64,000 nucleotides of DNA from Trileptium ribeirensis (lineage: Eukaryota; Nematoda; Enoplea; Enoplida; Thoracostomopsidae): the NCBI GenBank assembly GCA_030248225.1, contig JASANE010012803.1:16457-80456 (forward strand), written 5' to 3'. The notes beneath the pieces were generated by a model. It saw nothing but the letters and a program-made list of their open reading frames with translations. It did not search any database and had not been told where the DNA came from. Shown one piece after another: positions 34,581 through 47,404 of this stretch. The first letter of the stretch is position 1, and each line of letters opens with the position of its first letter. The translations under genes and the position numbers were made by a program.

Positions 34581-36505
34581 AGAAGAGCATAAAAATGTTG
34601 TGGGCGTAGTTGGGCTACTCGGGTGGAGTAACAGAAAGGAATCGGGCATATTTCTTATTTTCCAATAAGTAAATTTTAGATGTGAGCCATGATGCGAATA
34701 ATGTTGGTGGTGTTTTAGTGCAAGCGTAGTGTATTATGTACGAGCAAGCTTAACCTGCGCCCATCGACTATCCTATTCTGCTATAGCCGATAGCGAATCG
34801 CAAATCGTTGTTACAAAACAAATGCGAAAATTCCATCGTTTTTTCGATAACAGAAAGTTGGCCAAATCAGAAGCAATGACAAAATGACACCCGTGTTTGA
34901 ACAGAATTTTGGCCTTTTTGAATTTGCAGGGAAAACTAAATTTGGTAATTTTCTTTGAATTTTCGCGAACACAAATTTGCTGAACTAGTATCACTGAGCT
35001 GTGTGTTCGCGAATGGTTTTGCGCCGGATTACGGTTACCAAAAAACGTTCGATAACAAATTTTTAACCGACATAGCGAAATAGGATTGTTGGTGGTCGTA
35101 GGTTAAGTTTGCTGTCGTCGCATTAGCAGAGTCGCACACCTGAATCGCAAGATGCAATATCAATGGACTGTGACGAATTTTTCAACTGTGCCTGGCAAGA
35201 TATCAACAGTGTGCTATTATTAGCTGCTGAAATTGATTCACTTTAACGTCCACCGCACAGCTCTAATCAGCAACGTTATGAATCCACTAACATTCATACT
35301 ATATTAAGTTTTCAGAAAAATATAACGTGTTTTACAGTGTATGATGGACGGGTAAATAGTTATGTCCGATTACCCTACGGCGCCTGAAAATCGAACACAT
35401 AGTACCGGCGGGGCAAGCTTAGCCACGGCTCCGGCCCCAGTAGGCTAGCCCGAAACGGTAAAATTCTTGCCCCGGTACAACACTAATATAGACGTATTCT
35501 ATCGAGAGCTCATTGGCTGTGTACGCAAAAGGCGTAGGTGTACCTATGCTTCACTACGTTCTGCAATCTCGATAGAGTTACTAGTTTTATTGTTTATCTT
35601 TTTCAGCGCTCAAGCAGCTTTCCCGATTCAGCTGGATGTTGAAAGCAACTGGAATTCTCGATTTATTGCTAAGAATTTTTTACGGAAACGTAATTAGTCA
35701 AAGCATTAAACGTGGTTAGTTTACACGTCTTCTGTTTAGTTCGTGATGTTCGTCTATTATAGTTGAAGCTGAAGCATACATTTTTGTATATTCAATGAGG
35801 ATAATGACATGATTCTTAGTAAAATACTTATTATAGACGCGACCAAAAATCACCCCAATGCATTTCGATCAAAAATTCGTTTAATCGAAATCGATGGAAA
35901 TTTTATTTAATTCGAATCGTTCGATTATTTTGCACTTATTTCTTGTCGTGACTGCTTCTTTGAGCTAATTTTTGGCGTGCTCGTTGTCCCCACGTGTTTA
36001 GACGTAGTTTTGGACATTCTAGGTAATAATTTTGTGGCTTAAGAAAGAATTTGGTAACGGAAATAAATATCAAGGAGCCCAGATGTATCTTGAAACCGAG
36101 TGATTAGATAGAATATAACCTTTACGCAAATAATGGTGTTCTACTCGGGTAGGTATGTACTGACCATATTAATACGCCTGAAACGAAAAATATCCGTTTT
36201 ATAACCTGGAGGAAGCCAATTCACGCGATGGCCTAGATAAAGTCGACAGGTAGATTTAAAATTTTTTACGGGGTTTAGGTCATTGTTGCCACGAGTTCGT
36301 TGAGCGACATTTATATTTTTGTTTCTCGAAATTTGCTCTGAAGTTAGTTACATAGGGTTAGATGTGTGTTTATTGATGGGTTACCGTAAAAATACAACCT
36401 GACTTTTTTCTATACAAGTTTGGATAAAGTTTCTAAGCGTTCCTAAATCCCGCCTTACCATTCGTATCGAGGTTTGTAATGAATTATTGTTTTTTTGTAT
36501 TTCTA
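34581..36505. other. Gene-free stretch before the LDAH exon
   Basis: Mostly anonymous. A strong acceptor (tttatctttttcag at about 35607) is followed by a short open segment (AQAAFPIQLDVESNW, stop at 35697) that could be a terminal exon, but I do not recognise it. A 60-bp repeat shared with 25.05 kb lies at 35527-35588. Upstream LDAH exons were not found here. Confidence 0.4.
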
Positions 36506-36507
36506 AG

Positions 36508-36836
36508 GCATTTTCACAACTGTGCAATCGCGTGTAGCGAATAACGTTCTATCGATGGCCTCTAATGAAATGGACGTCGTTCGCACGCTTGATTCAGACA
36601 TCGCGACCTATTTCTCCGATCCCAGTACGGCTCGAACGATCACGGCTTTGTACACTCCGAGCGACGGCTGGGCTCCTGCTGCTTATTTTGAGCGAATTAA
36701 AAGAAAATTTCCGAACCTGGATGCTAGAAGCCTGAGCGGCACCTCGCATGCTTTTGTCCTAGACCGCCGTCACATGGAATGCGTTGTTGAGAATGTTGTC
36801 GCGAAGATTTCGGATACGCAAAGGCTGACTGACTGA
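36508..36836 (+). CDS. LDAH: LDAH (lipid droplet-associated hydrolase) C-terminal exon
   Basis: The exon begins after TTTCTAAG. It encodes about 109 residues ending at TGA 36836. The key region is TALYTPSDGWAPAAYFERIK, followed by FPN...LSGTSHAFVLDRRHME. In LDAH (an alpha/beta hydrolase on lipid droplets, formerly UPF0554) the corresponding part reads Tyr-Gly-x-x-Asp-x-W-C-P-x-x-Y-Y-x-x-I/M-K, then His-Ala-Phe, with the catalytic Asp and His. Here Asp (S-D-G-W) and His (H-A-F-V) are both kept; Cys-Pro is Ala-Pro. Earlier exons, including the Ser nucleophile exon, lie outside what I could find, perhaps upstream across the LINE insertion at 29-34.6 kb. Confidence 0.7.
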
Positions 36837-39075
36837 CAAGTGCAGTCACGTTCGGAAGCACGATGTCTAGAAGTGGAGTTCCTAACGACGCGTTTAATGT
36901 ATACTAAGTTTACTGGTGCTGTATTGTGATAGTAAGAGACTCGACTTTGTTGAAAAGTTGGTTGGTAATCATCTTTTAGTTTTATTTAACCCGGAAGTAT
37001 TTACTTTTTTTATATAATGCCTTTAGGTTGTACAGATGGTGTTACTTGTATAGCACCAATTTTAGTGTCCTGTGTGTAATTTTTTGGTGCCGTAATATTG
37101 CATGAATGTTATTCTCAATTTTCACTCAAGACGACTGTTTGCGGTATCACACGACTGTTTGACATTTTTTAAAACCTAAACATTGCACAATTTTATTTGT
37201 GAGACAATTATTCACTGTACTGATGGAACATCCTTATTCACGTCTGGTTCGGGAATGTTCACAGATGAGTAAGTTTGCACAGAGCTTCGTGGATTACAGT
37301 CAAAGACATAATTATCTGCACAACCAATGCACGTAAATGATTCTCTGAATGTAACTAGATGTTTATACTGTATTTTGGAAAATTTCATTGCAGAAATACA
37401 TCATTATTTTGACCTAAGAGCGTCTAGTCACTGACTAACAACGTTTTATGATAAACGTATTTTCGAATAATACTAAAATTTTAACAACAATCCTGAGTAA
37501 CCACATGCGATAATTTTTAGTGGGTGATTGAGAGCACTCCAGGGAGGAAACACATGATTGATCTCGCGACGCCACTGCATTTTCTTTAATCGTCCGAATT
37601 CGTCTCGGTAGTGTAATACGTTTAATATTTTGTTTGATATTGTCGACTGTGATAGATAATTGTATATAATACGAGCTGTTGCTTAGTATTGGCGTGTATT
37701 ATGTATAAAATCCGACCTAATCTGGTAACGTACCCTCAGTGACAGATTTGTTATAATGATTTGTCTTAACATGTTAAGTGCCATGGCTGATTTCAGATTT
37801 ATAATGTGGACGGCATGAAAATATAGTACTTCGAGAGTTGCTTATAACTCGATAAGTAATAATTGTAGCTTACGGAGCTGTGCGTTCAAATATTTGTACG
37901 CACGGTCTGTGACGAGTTCAATCGAGTGCGATCGCACTTTTCGTACAGTGCTTTCAACACACAGCTGTGTGTGTTACATTTGACTGGTAACATAGTCCGC
38001 GATGCGTTCAAAGATTTTGTACGCACGGTTTAAATAAATAATCTATGTTACAAAAACCAACTATTAACCCTTTCCTGCATACGGTCACAGCGAACGTTGG
38101 CGACGCTCTGATCTAGTTTGTCGTACAGCATGTGTGTTGTTCGCGCACTTTGTGGTGCTCCGTAAGAAACGTAGCAACAACTCCTAGATAGCATAGTCTC
38201 TAACGCACAAGGCTCACATCCAAATGACCCTGGTTCAATGCGCCGTTGTAGCAAAAGTTTGTTCAATATTATATGAAACGCATATTAATTCATGCGAGAA
38301 AAGGTTTAGTTGATAGTGTCTGTGGTTGGTTTGTTACCGACAACGTATTTAGCCTATATGACAGCGATGCAGGTAGCCCAACTTTCTACGTATCGAAGTG
38401 TAGGGAGCTATTACCGTAGTTGTTCACTCAGCGACTCGATATGACGTGGACGCGTATTATAATATCGAGTGTTCATATCATATCTGATGTAATATGAAAG
38501 GATTTCTCGGTTACGAACACGCAATAGTCAGAGAGTTTTTGCTCCGAGACTTTGTGAGACTCAGAGAGTATGCCTTTCACCAGCACCGGTATGTCATAAA
38601 AGGTCTTTAGGTCTGAACCATCTTAAGCCTTGTTCAGACTGGGTGGTTATCGGAATACTAATTGTTAGCTATATAGTGAGATTTCGAATATAACTAAAGC
38701 TAAGCTTTAGCAGCTGCTGCACTAAACTTAAAAATTAGAAATTGTTTAAATAGAAACTTTTTCCGTGCTGAATACAAATATTACGGCTAGACCCTAGATT
38801 AACCATGAGTATTGGCCAACCTTGTTCACCGTCGCTCATGTTTGGTTGCTTCTGCATTATAATTTTGTGGCGAGTAGTACAACGGCAGTTTATTACATAG
38901 CTAGGTATGAAGGTTATGTTTCTGGTTTTGCTTGTTTTCAGTTTTGTTTTTCCTTTTCCAAATATTAACGTCTAAAAATTTTTACGGTAGTTGGGAATTC
39001 GCCGACCTGGGCGTTTAATGCTTGTCAGAAAAATTTAGTTATAGCCTTTTTGAGAATATTTTAAAGCACTATACC
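36837..39075. other. LDAH 3' region and gene-free DNA
   Basis: Probably 3' UTR first, then intergenic DNA. Two similar segments (cgttcaaatatttgtacgca at about 37885 and cgttcaaagattttgtacgca at about 38003) are direct repeats. No gene is seen. Confidence 0.5.
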
Positions 39076-39081
39076 TGGGTT

Positions 39082-39633
39082 TTTTCCATTATCCCCAGCT
39101 CGCATTTGTCCAAAAATGGACATTCTGAAAATTTTGGTTTTTTGTGATCCTTGAGACCTCCCCTGATCATTTCGACTAAAAATTTTAATTTTTAAAATTT
39201 TAGATTTTTTCTGGCCCCTATGTTCCCCCTGGGAACCCAAAAAATCTTAAAAAATTAGATTTTTACATACCATTCGAAGCGGCTTGACGAGCTGAATCGA
39301 ATGGTCGTATTTTTAACGGGATCCCGTAATCGGATTGAACATTTTTGGACCCATTGAACATTTTTGGCCATAACTTAGGATGCATTTAAATGGGATCCCG
39401 TTAAAAATAACGCCATTAGACTCAGCTGGTCAAGCTGCGTCGAATGGTGAATAAAAATATAATTTTTAAGAAAAATTTGAGTTCCCAAGGGAGGATCCTT
39501 GGGACCCAAAAATCTAAAAAATTCAATTGTTTGGTCGAAATGATCAGAGAGGTCTTGAAGATCACAGAAATACCAATATTTCCAGAATCTGACCATTTTT
39601 TGTCAAACGCGGGCTGGGGAGGATAACGGAAAA
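39082..39633. mobile_element. Foldback MITE, about 550 bp, imperfect palindrome
   Basis: The two ends are inverted copies: ttttccattatcc...ccagctcgc at the left and gcgggctgggg..ggataacgg at the right. The inverted match continues inward through ccaaaaatgg, aaaattttagat and an acgggatcccgt pair around a center near 39361. There is no ORF. It is a non-autonomous element that would fold back on itself over its whole length. No target-site duplication could be read with confidence. Confidence 0.75.
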
Positions 39634-39639
39634 GAGCCT

Positions 39640-41311
39640 ATACTAACATAGACGTTATATAACTGTTTTGGTGTTTTAAAGTAAAATATAATTAAATTTG
39701 TGATTTAAGACGAGCTGCTTGGGTTCATTTCGTTTGGTTTGTATAATCGCTCAAGTCGTGCTGAGCTCCTGTGAATGCATTTCCGTATACTGTTTTGGTA
39801 GAAGGATAGATCAATTTAATTGATACATTTTTTACATTCGATGTAATACATTGCCGAAAACTCAAATAGCAGTCATCCCTGTTAAACAGTTTCCAACTGA
39901 ACGGTATGACACTAGCATCTCTGCGATTTTTGCTTTGTTACAAGGCTTATATGAAATATACCGAAAAAATTGGTAGCGATGGTTTTTTTATTGTCATTTG
40001 ACATTTATTTGCTGGCAACAAACTCGTTGCTAAAGGTTAAATTTCAGTAAAATATCAATGCGGTAATAAAGTTAAGTAAATTCATACGTAGAGGATCTAG
40101 TGCTCAGATCGTGCGAGTTTATACATATGTGGTTTTAACGGCAGGGTTATGACTACTCAGGTACAAAAGTTCCAAGCAGTGTGGACATTGTAAAGTGAAC
40201 ACCGTTTCTTACTTGCATTCCGAACTTAACATCTGAAGTGAAACAAGACAATGTTAATTTTGGCGTTTACACGATGACACTTCAAGTTGAAAAGACGCAA
40301 TGAATTTACTGAAATTTTGTACGGTACAAATATAAAAACTGTGAAAATATGAAAATTTAGAATAAATACGTGTTTGGTTTTTGAACAAATCAATATTAAT
40401 CACATAAGAAAACTTTGCTATACACGTTTTAAAAACTAGTCAATTCCAACGTCTTGCTCTGCTTTCGGCTCAGCTGACACCGGAATAATCGAAAGGAAAC
40501 ACGCAAAGCAAAGTAAAAGTCTCACCTGATAGTTTAAAAATAGGTTTCTATCAAACAAAGCACTGAATTTTTCACAAAACTTCTTATTCATTGCAACGTC
40601 TAGAATTATATCACTAACATAAAATGCCGATATGGATTCTAAAATAATATATACATAAATTAACGCTACAAGACGATCTGTCATCTTATGGATCGTTCCC
40701 GTAGTGTGGACATTTTCTATTACACATATGTTGTCCAACTGTGAATCGATAAGTGGTCGAAGAAATTAGGTATATTATTACTCAATATCTCCATGACTAG
40801 AAGTACAAAAACTAGATCCATAGATCTTCGAAGATCGTATCATCCACACCAAGCAATAGGTTGTCTAGTCATTACGCTCATAGGAGAAAGTTACCTTGCC
40901 TGAGGCTGCGATCCACCCCACCTCCGGTCGGTTAACCCCGCTGGGACTTCTTAGTTCGGTCCATGGATGTGTTCAGTATTAAACTTTACAGTTGGATTTT
41001 AACCTGTGGGTTTAAATTTACCAATTGTTCAAAACCCTGGTGTAACCATTAACCCTTGTATACAGACAAAATTCGACCGAAAATATATTTTAGCTGACAA
41101 AGACAGCACAGCTTTACAAAGGGTTGTGAAGCTGTTATTCGCAAATTACAAAACTACATAAGATTATAAAGCAAAATATTATCTCATATATATTGATGAA
41201 TAAATCTCGACCGTTAATGTTGTACATTGCGCAGCTAACCTAATATCGGTATCCAGCAACAAATCAAAATCTGTCAAGCCTCTATAAAGTACAGAGGCGC
41301 CTTGCTCGGTT
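39640..41311. other. Gene-poor stretch left of the inverted duplication
   Basis: Mostly AT-rich. One minus-strand ORF (40436-40738, 100 codons) has two hydrophobic segments, the second like a signal peptide with a cleavage-type end (LLLCFACFLSIIPVSA). It has no Met just before this second segment and no relatives I recognise. I do not count it as a gene. Confidence 0.4.
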
Positions 41312-42789
41312 GAAGCCCCAGCAACCCTGAGAATTAGACACTTAACGTTACAGTACTCAACTCAAAGTAAAAATAATGTTTATCGCAACATAGCTGAATA
41401 TATATACCTACTAAACGTCGCGGTCGGCGAATTACAACTACCGTGAAGTTTGAATTTTAACGCGACTTCAACAAGCGAAACAAAAATATGAAATGAAAAC
41501 AATATCCAAAGACATGTTGATGCGTAGCTGTAGTCACAGCCAAAATTAAGTGCAATATAATCGAGCGAAATTTGGACCGATTTCACTTATTTTTGACCGC
41601 GACCGTAGCTATGTAATAAAATGACCCACATTAACCACCACAAAATATAAAGCAATGTAAAAAATTTGTTTGGTCTATCGCTATCACAGCCTTTGTCAAA
41701 GCTAAAAGTTTAGTAAAAGGCACAACTAGAGTATCAAGCTTTGCCTCAAAATAGTATAATTATGGGTCTTTTCTATAAAACTATTGGTCTGATATAAAAA
41801 ATCGGACCATTCCCTCGAATTTAGTGCACTAAAAACCCTCACGGTGGTTGGGAATAATGAAAAAGCACCTGACACAGTTCAGAAACAAATGGAAATTCGT
41901 TTGAACCGTCGGCGTCGATTTAAATAGACTAAAGACGGTAAAAGGTACGGGGTGATGTTTGGTATTATTTACGGTGTATACCCCTTTCCTATATGATTGG
42001 TACTAGTCTTCAATTCGATAATTCTACTAAGGGTCCACCGGCATTTAAAAACTGAACAACGAATAAGCTAATTGTCAATGCTTTTTGACCACTCTAATAT
42101 ATTTTTAGCACCCATAGTTAGAGGTTTCTGGGTTTATATGTCACCCAGCAGCAAATTAAGCGTTTTGAAGCCCTTGGTTCGGATCTTGATGTATACATTG
42201 GTCAGGTACAGATAAAGAGCAAAGTTTACTATCCATAAATTTTCACCACTTCGAATTGTCCGCTTATTTAAGATAAGTAAGCCCACTGCAACTATCTGGG
42301 ATAGTCTTTTGGCGAGATGAAACCACAAATTTGGGCCATGCAGATTTTGTTATAGACACCTAGATGAACAATTTTTTGGCTGGTGCGATTTGGTTATTCC
42401 ATGTCGACTGATGGATATGTCAATACAATCCCGCCAACAGACCATGAAAATGTCCGTCTACCCCTTGTTGTGTGCAAGAATACTGTCAATTGTATAGTTA
42501 TCTTATAGCTTGAAAACCTCAGAACTAAGTGCTTCTTTCGTAGCACATCATATGTCCTGTCGCGGCATTATATGGTGCTATTGACTTAAATCTACGAAAG
42601 AATAAGAAAGCGGTAGCCAATAAAAATATGGCAAGGACACGAGATTTAATCAGTGTTTCAACTAAACCCAATTTGATATTATACGCGATAATCAAAGTGT
42701 TTCATCAATATGACATTGCTTCTGTCTGTTCTAGCAGGGCGTAGTGGAGAAACACTCCTGAGTGTTTATGCTCAAAACTCTACTTAGCA

Positions 42790-43100
42790 ATTTTAACAAT
42801 TTTCTCCCGCGAAGTAGCGCAGCCGGGAGCGGTGCCGATCTCCGCCACCCCGCTTTTCGGGCCGAATGGGGTCTGGAGCGACAACCAGAGGCTTGCGGTG
42901 TCCCCAAGCCGATGTTTTTCGCAGCAAACTGCTACCCATTTATCTACCAATTAAAGATGAACAGCTGGATGGGCTGAAGCACAATGTACCTTAATCCTTT
43001 GCTCATGGAGATTGCTGCAAGATATGGTCAGAGTGGGACTCGAACACATAGTCAGTGTATTACAAGTCAAATGCTCTAACCATTGGACTATCACGGTACA
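42790..43100 (-). repeat. tRNA-derived SINE or tRNA pseudogene, left arm copy
   Basis: Minus strand from about 43098: taccgtgatagtccaatgg-type A-box region, gacttgtaata anticodon region, gtgttcgagtcccac B-box region (RGTTCRANYCY). It is followed by a GC-richer body of about 200 bp. The apparent anticodon is TGT (Thr-like), but the T-arm stem is poorly paired, so it is not a working tRNA. A tRNA head plus non-tRNA tail is the normal form of a SINE. Copy at about 52815-53115 in the right arm. Confidence 0.6.
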
Positions 43101-43334
43101 TGCAATGCTTACTGGCTTCTTCTGATTCTACAAATTATAAGAACGTTTAGTTCGATTCTTTTTCACAATAATAGTTGCAAAATGCTGGTAAGAAAGGTCT
43201 TCTTTCGCGGCCTTTTACGGCGCAACTTGATGCCACTGCTATTCACAGTGCCCTAAACGAAGAATGGACATTTGGGAATAACATAAACTGTCTATCGACG
43301 GATAGCAAAAATGTTTTATCTTATTAACAAAAGA

Positions 43335-44273
43335 TCATTCAGCTGTGATACTGCACCGATGTTGCAGCATTTCAGTTAACAAACCTTTAATACAATCAGG
43401 ACTAGTTTTGAAACAGTTTGCCGAAACTGTCAACCTCTTCAACGACAACAAGCCAGCGACGACTAGGAACTTGGAAGTCGACCCTAGCTGTGGACATTCT
43501 TGGACAGAAAGCACCTGAAGGGACGTACAACACTCCAATCCATCTAAATCGCTGAGTCCAGGGTTACGATCAACCGTCAATTGTTCAAGGCACACGGCGT
43601 ATCTAAGGATCTTAACCGAGTTGATGCGGTTGTCGGCAAGATTAAGTGAAGTTATAAGGCACAATAATGGAATTTTTTCCGGCGTCCACGGTACGCTAAG
43701 GCCCATTTCTGATAGATCAATTTCCACACTGTTATCAAAATTGGCTTTGCTACTAATTTCATCTACAATTTTCTGGTCAATCTTCAGCTTCGACTCCAGA
43801 TCCAAGTAGTACCCAGCACGCTTAGTATCAACTGAGTCCCTTAGCTGAATGAAAAGCTCACTTATTTTATTTCGATATTTTTCGTAGTCGACTCGTACCA
43901 TACACAAAATTAGAGACAGAACAGGCCAACGTGGAATCTTTGACGAAGTATCGTTTTCCATTTCGAGCAGTTGAGAGCACATTTCAATTTCGCTTTCCAC
44001 CACCCGGTGCAGGTGTCCGGGCAACGGAGCATTCTTACTCAATACTTCTAGACCACCCGTATATTTTAAACCAAAAAACTGAACACACTTTGTTTCATCA
44101 CCACGAAACAGAAGTGATTCTTCATGGAATGCAGTGTGAGCAACGCGGAAAGCGAATTTGATTTCAACTGTGCACGGTGCACGGATTTTCGATTTCTCGT
44201 CGCCGGTGAGACTTCCGTTTTTCGCACACCAAACTTGGCAACAACGAGCCGAATCAGGATTGAACCAACCGCT
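43335..44273 (-). CDS. RABGGTA: RABGGTA last exon (insert end and LRR domain), open copy
   Basis: The exon begins after TTGTGTTTCAG on the minus strand and is open to TGA at 43335. Its start (SGWFNPDSARCCQVW) continues the insert domain. A helical segment (IPRWPVLSLILCMVRVDYEK) follows, corresponding to the W-C-L-L-T-I-I-L-L-M-R part of the family. It ends in leucine-rich repeats (LITSLNLADNRINSVKIL, LEQLTVDRNPGLSDLDGL and LQVLSVQECPQLG). This is the regulatory subunit of the enzyme that puts geranylgeranyl groups on Rab GTPases, with REP. No frame break is seen. Phase 0 fits the exon at 46023-46442. The N-terminal PPTA-repeat exons are missing. Confidence 0.8.
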   Translation of the reverse strand, partial: SGWFNPDSARCCQVWCAKNGSLTGDEKSKIRAPCTVEIKFAFRVAHTAFHEESLLFRGDETKCVQFFGLKYTGGLEVLSKNAPLPGHLHRVVESEIEMCSQLLEMENDTSSKIPRWPVLSLILCMVRVDYEKYRNKISELFIQLRDSVDTKRAGYYLDLESKLKIDQKIVDEISSKANFDNSVEIDLSEMGLSVPWTPEKIPLLCLITSLNLADNRINSVKILRYAVCLEQLTVDRNPGLSDLDGLECCTSLQVLSVQECPQLGSTSKFLVVAGLLSLKRLTVSANCFKTSPDCIKGLLTEMLQHRCSITAE

Positions 44274-44580
44274 CTGAAACACAAAAATAAGCGCTACCGA
44301 CAAAAATATGATATATAAAAATTTCGCTGCACAAACAAACTTATAAACGTGGTCGGAAACGAATAAAAGTTGAAGAGGTTCATAAAATTAATTACGCTCG
44401 GGTTATGGCTCTTACAAGCTGTTGCCGAATACAGCACATCTAGCTCTTTATCGCACGGATTCGAGTTGGTGCAATTTAATGCTATCCGATGTAGTGCATT
44501 AACTAAGTTCGTTGCGTGGCGTGCGTATTGTGATTCGCTTGCGTTTTGAAATCTCTTAAGAATTCAAGCGGCAGCGTCGT

Positions 44581-44640
44581 TTATAACTGAGCGGTTAGCG
44601 AGCATAACTCTAATACAAACGGATCGGGTTCGAATCGGCG
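44581..44640 (+). repeat. tRNA-like (pol III box) sequence, left arm
   Basis: A-box-like tgagcggttagcgagc and B-box-like gggttcgaatc at the right spacing, but the T-arm and acceptor do not pair, so it is a relic. The inverted copy is at 51252-51312. Confidence 0.45.
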
Positions 44641-46022
44641 TTCGGGCAACGTATATTTAACTATTCGAAAATGAAAACGAATTTATGCCGTCAAGGGTTA
44701 ACCAACGTACCAGAATTAAAACGCCTGGCAAAAATTATTTTCAAGAATTTTCAACATGTTTGCTAACAATTAGTTACATTCTCGAGACACGCCAAGTGAG
44801 CTAATCAGAATAACATATCAAAATGAAAAATAGATCAAAATTTTATGCATCACACAACCTGCAGCAACTTTCGTAAACATTATATACATGGTACCGTTAC
44901 AATGTTGGGATTGAAAAAATTCAAATGATTCTAGTAAACAGCAAAATATATGTCGAATAATCAGGTCTTCTATCAAGTCAACTCACGATCTCAGAGTCAT
45001 CGACATTTGCGCACGATTCACGATATTTCCTTATGTAAGCGGAACCCATTTCCCATACAGCAATAGGTAGCGTTTGTTCGCGGTTACTATTTTAAGATTT
45101 AGCACAGCAATTTAGTCATCGCGTACACTTGAAAACAAGATTGGCGTTTCATTTTTCTCTTTGGTACTTTCACTTACCGCGAAGACAGCTATGCGGTTAA
45201 CTACATCGTTTCATCATAGCGAACAAACATGGGTTATCGGCAAATGTACCAGCCAAAACGCCTGTGACTGCAATCGGTGAACTAAATTATTATTCTTAAA
45301 ATTTATAAAGAGCTTAAACCAAACTTAGAGAACTCGCCAGAAATACCTGCAGCGATTCGAACGAACGACGATCGAACATTATGTGGAACAAAATTTAGCT
45401 ATATACACGCTAACAAATTTTGCAGAACAATGCGAAAAATTTCGAGCAAATCTCAGGCTTGCTGGAAATTTCCGTTTTTCCAACTAAAACCGAACGAACG
45501 TCGATCGAACATCGAATCAAATAGCACTCGTTTCTAGCGGTGTACCGCATAAACTTTTGGCAACAAACCATTAATGGTACAACTACTCCACACACGGAAA
45601 ATTATCCAATTTCAAATCAAGAAATTTAATTATGTATAAACATGCAAAGAAAAAGGAACACAAGCCACATGTTGCTGGATTCGTTCGCCATGAAACAATT
45701 CTAATCAGACATTGGTGAAATAAATTGCGGGACCGTCAAAACTGTGGGCCACATTCTGAGGATTATAAAAAAGATACGATTCCGATTAGTGTTTTTAGAG
45801 TAGGGAACTACAAAATACTGATTTTCCGATTGCGTTATACGGTCACGAATAATTTTAGGATCCCGAGAAACACTGAAACAATCATGTATATCATGCAGCT
45901 GCAACGGATGACATTTCACGGAACAACACCGTTAGGCTCTGACATTGTTTTGTTCCGTCAGTAAAGAGATATCGGCCAGGGAGATATTATACTAAACCAC
46001 TTTCTACGAGACAAAAATTAAC

Positions 46023-46442
46023 CTCAAATATAATAGGATTCTTTAATCCATCTTCGTTGGCTACCGTTAGAGCCACTGCAACCCCAGACGGTCCAATTAC
46101 CAAAGGTTTATCAAAGACCAGCGTGCAGCTTATTCCGTTCGACACATCGCAAACCGAAGCCAACACTTTGGGAGCACTTCGCGTGCACGAGGCAGCATCA
46201 CCTCCGTCTTTGGCACCCGTGGATGTTTCTCTCGAGTCGTAGCGTGCGTCCAACAACCACTGATGATAGAACCATGCGCTAGAGTCTTCAGGATCAGTAT
46301 AGAACGCATTTTGGACAAGTTCAATTTCATTACGCAGGATATTCCGCTCAATACAAAGGGTCCGGTCGGGATCAGGATATAGGAGAGGCAGTAACGTTGA
46401 GCGATAATGCCACACCGAATAGTTGGAAAAGTTTTCGGCCAC
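46023..46442 (-). CDS. RABGGTA: RABGGTA internal exon (PPTA repeat and insert domain), open copy
   Basis: Exon of 420 bp between TTTTTTAG and a GTTAAT donor. It encodes VAENFSNYSVWHYRSTLLP, then LRNEIELVQNAFYTDPEDSS and AWFYHQWLL. These are prenyltransferase alpha-subunit repeats, nearly the family consensus (N-F-S-N-Y-S-S-W-H-Y-R-S; E-L-x-L-V-Q-N-A-F-F-T-D-P-x-D-x-S-A-W-F-Y-H). An insert-domain beta region follows (VCDVSNGISCTLVFDKPLVI). The donor is followed by a 1.75-kb intron to the last exon. No start or earlier exons are found up to the arm end at 47595, so this copy is 5'-truncated unless the front exons lie outside the window. Confidence 0.8.
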
Positions 46443-47404
46443 CTAAAAAACAAAGATGATTTTAACAGTTTGTATCGACATTACTCTGGTTCTTCTATGG
46501 CTCAGCCTACCCCTAGTCGGGTTTTGATTACGCCTCGCAATGCCCGGTTTCGATGTTGTATCATTTCTGAGCTGTCGTCAGCATAATAATGCAGCGAAAT
46601 GAGTGCTCGTTCTATGTATTTTGTATTTGTGAAAAAGCTATTATGAATAGCGAAATTTATAGTTCAGATATTTAATCATGGCATATCCTACAACGTCCGA
46701 TAATATTGTTTGGTTTGAAATGGCTCCAAAATTTCTATTAAATGGTTCCGACTTAAACCAACCCTAGCCGGTGAATTAAATAGCAGTTTTTTTGAACAAA
46801 ATCAATCAATCCGTTTTGACTAAAAACAAAATCTGACTACAGTCGCATGCAAAACAAAGCTTGATAATTGACATTCACATTATTCAAAGCTGATATTTGC
46901 AGCAAAACTACTACTAAGCAACAATACCACCATTAATCACTTGCTGAAACCAGTATGACAGCTCAACGGCTTCCTTTATCAGAAAATAACTGCAAAAACT
47001 TCGAACGCAATAATTCCGAGCAATCGTCGAATTTACTGAAATGCTTCGCTATTACACTGTTTCATGACGACTTGGGCAAATACTAGATGAGAAGCTTACA
47101 TTTTTGAAACGAGCCATGGTAAAATTATTATATATTCGTTGCAACTGGTGACGCTGACGCAGGGCATTTACATTAAAGAAACGGACGCAATTTCATATGC
47201 TCGTCTGAGCGCAAAAAGGCGAAATTGCATCTGGACCCGAACGCGTTCGTTTTTTGCGGATTTACTTTTGTTTGTAACTGCAATTCAGCATTACAATGAA
47301 ATTCATTGAGCTTGACGCTTTAGTACTTTTAGTGGACAATACAGAACTCGCCTACTGTACATGGTGAATCATAAACTTTATTTGTTGCCGACATGCTACA
47401 ATCG

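Noticed and set aside
40436..40738. Small membrane protein
   Set aside because: Two hydrophobic segments only; no family and no supporting context.
44581..44640. Functional tRNA gene
   Set aside because: Boxes are present but the T-arm and acceptor stems do not pair.
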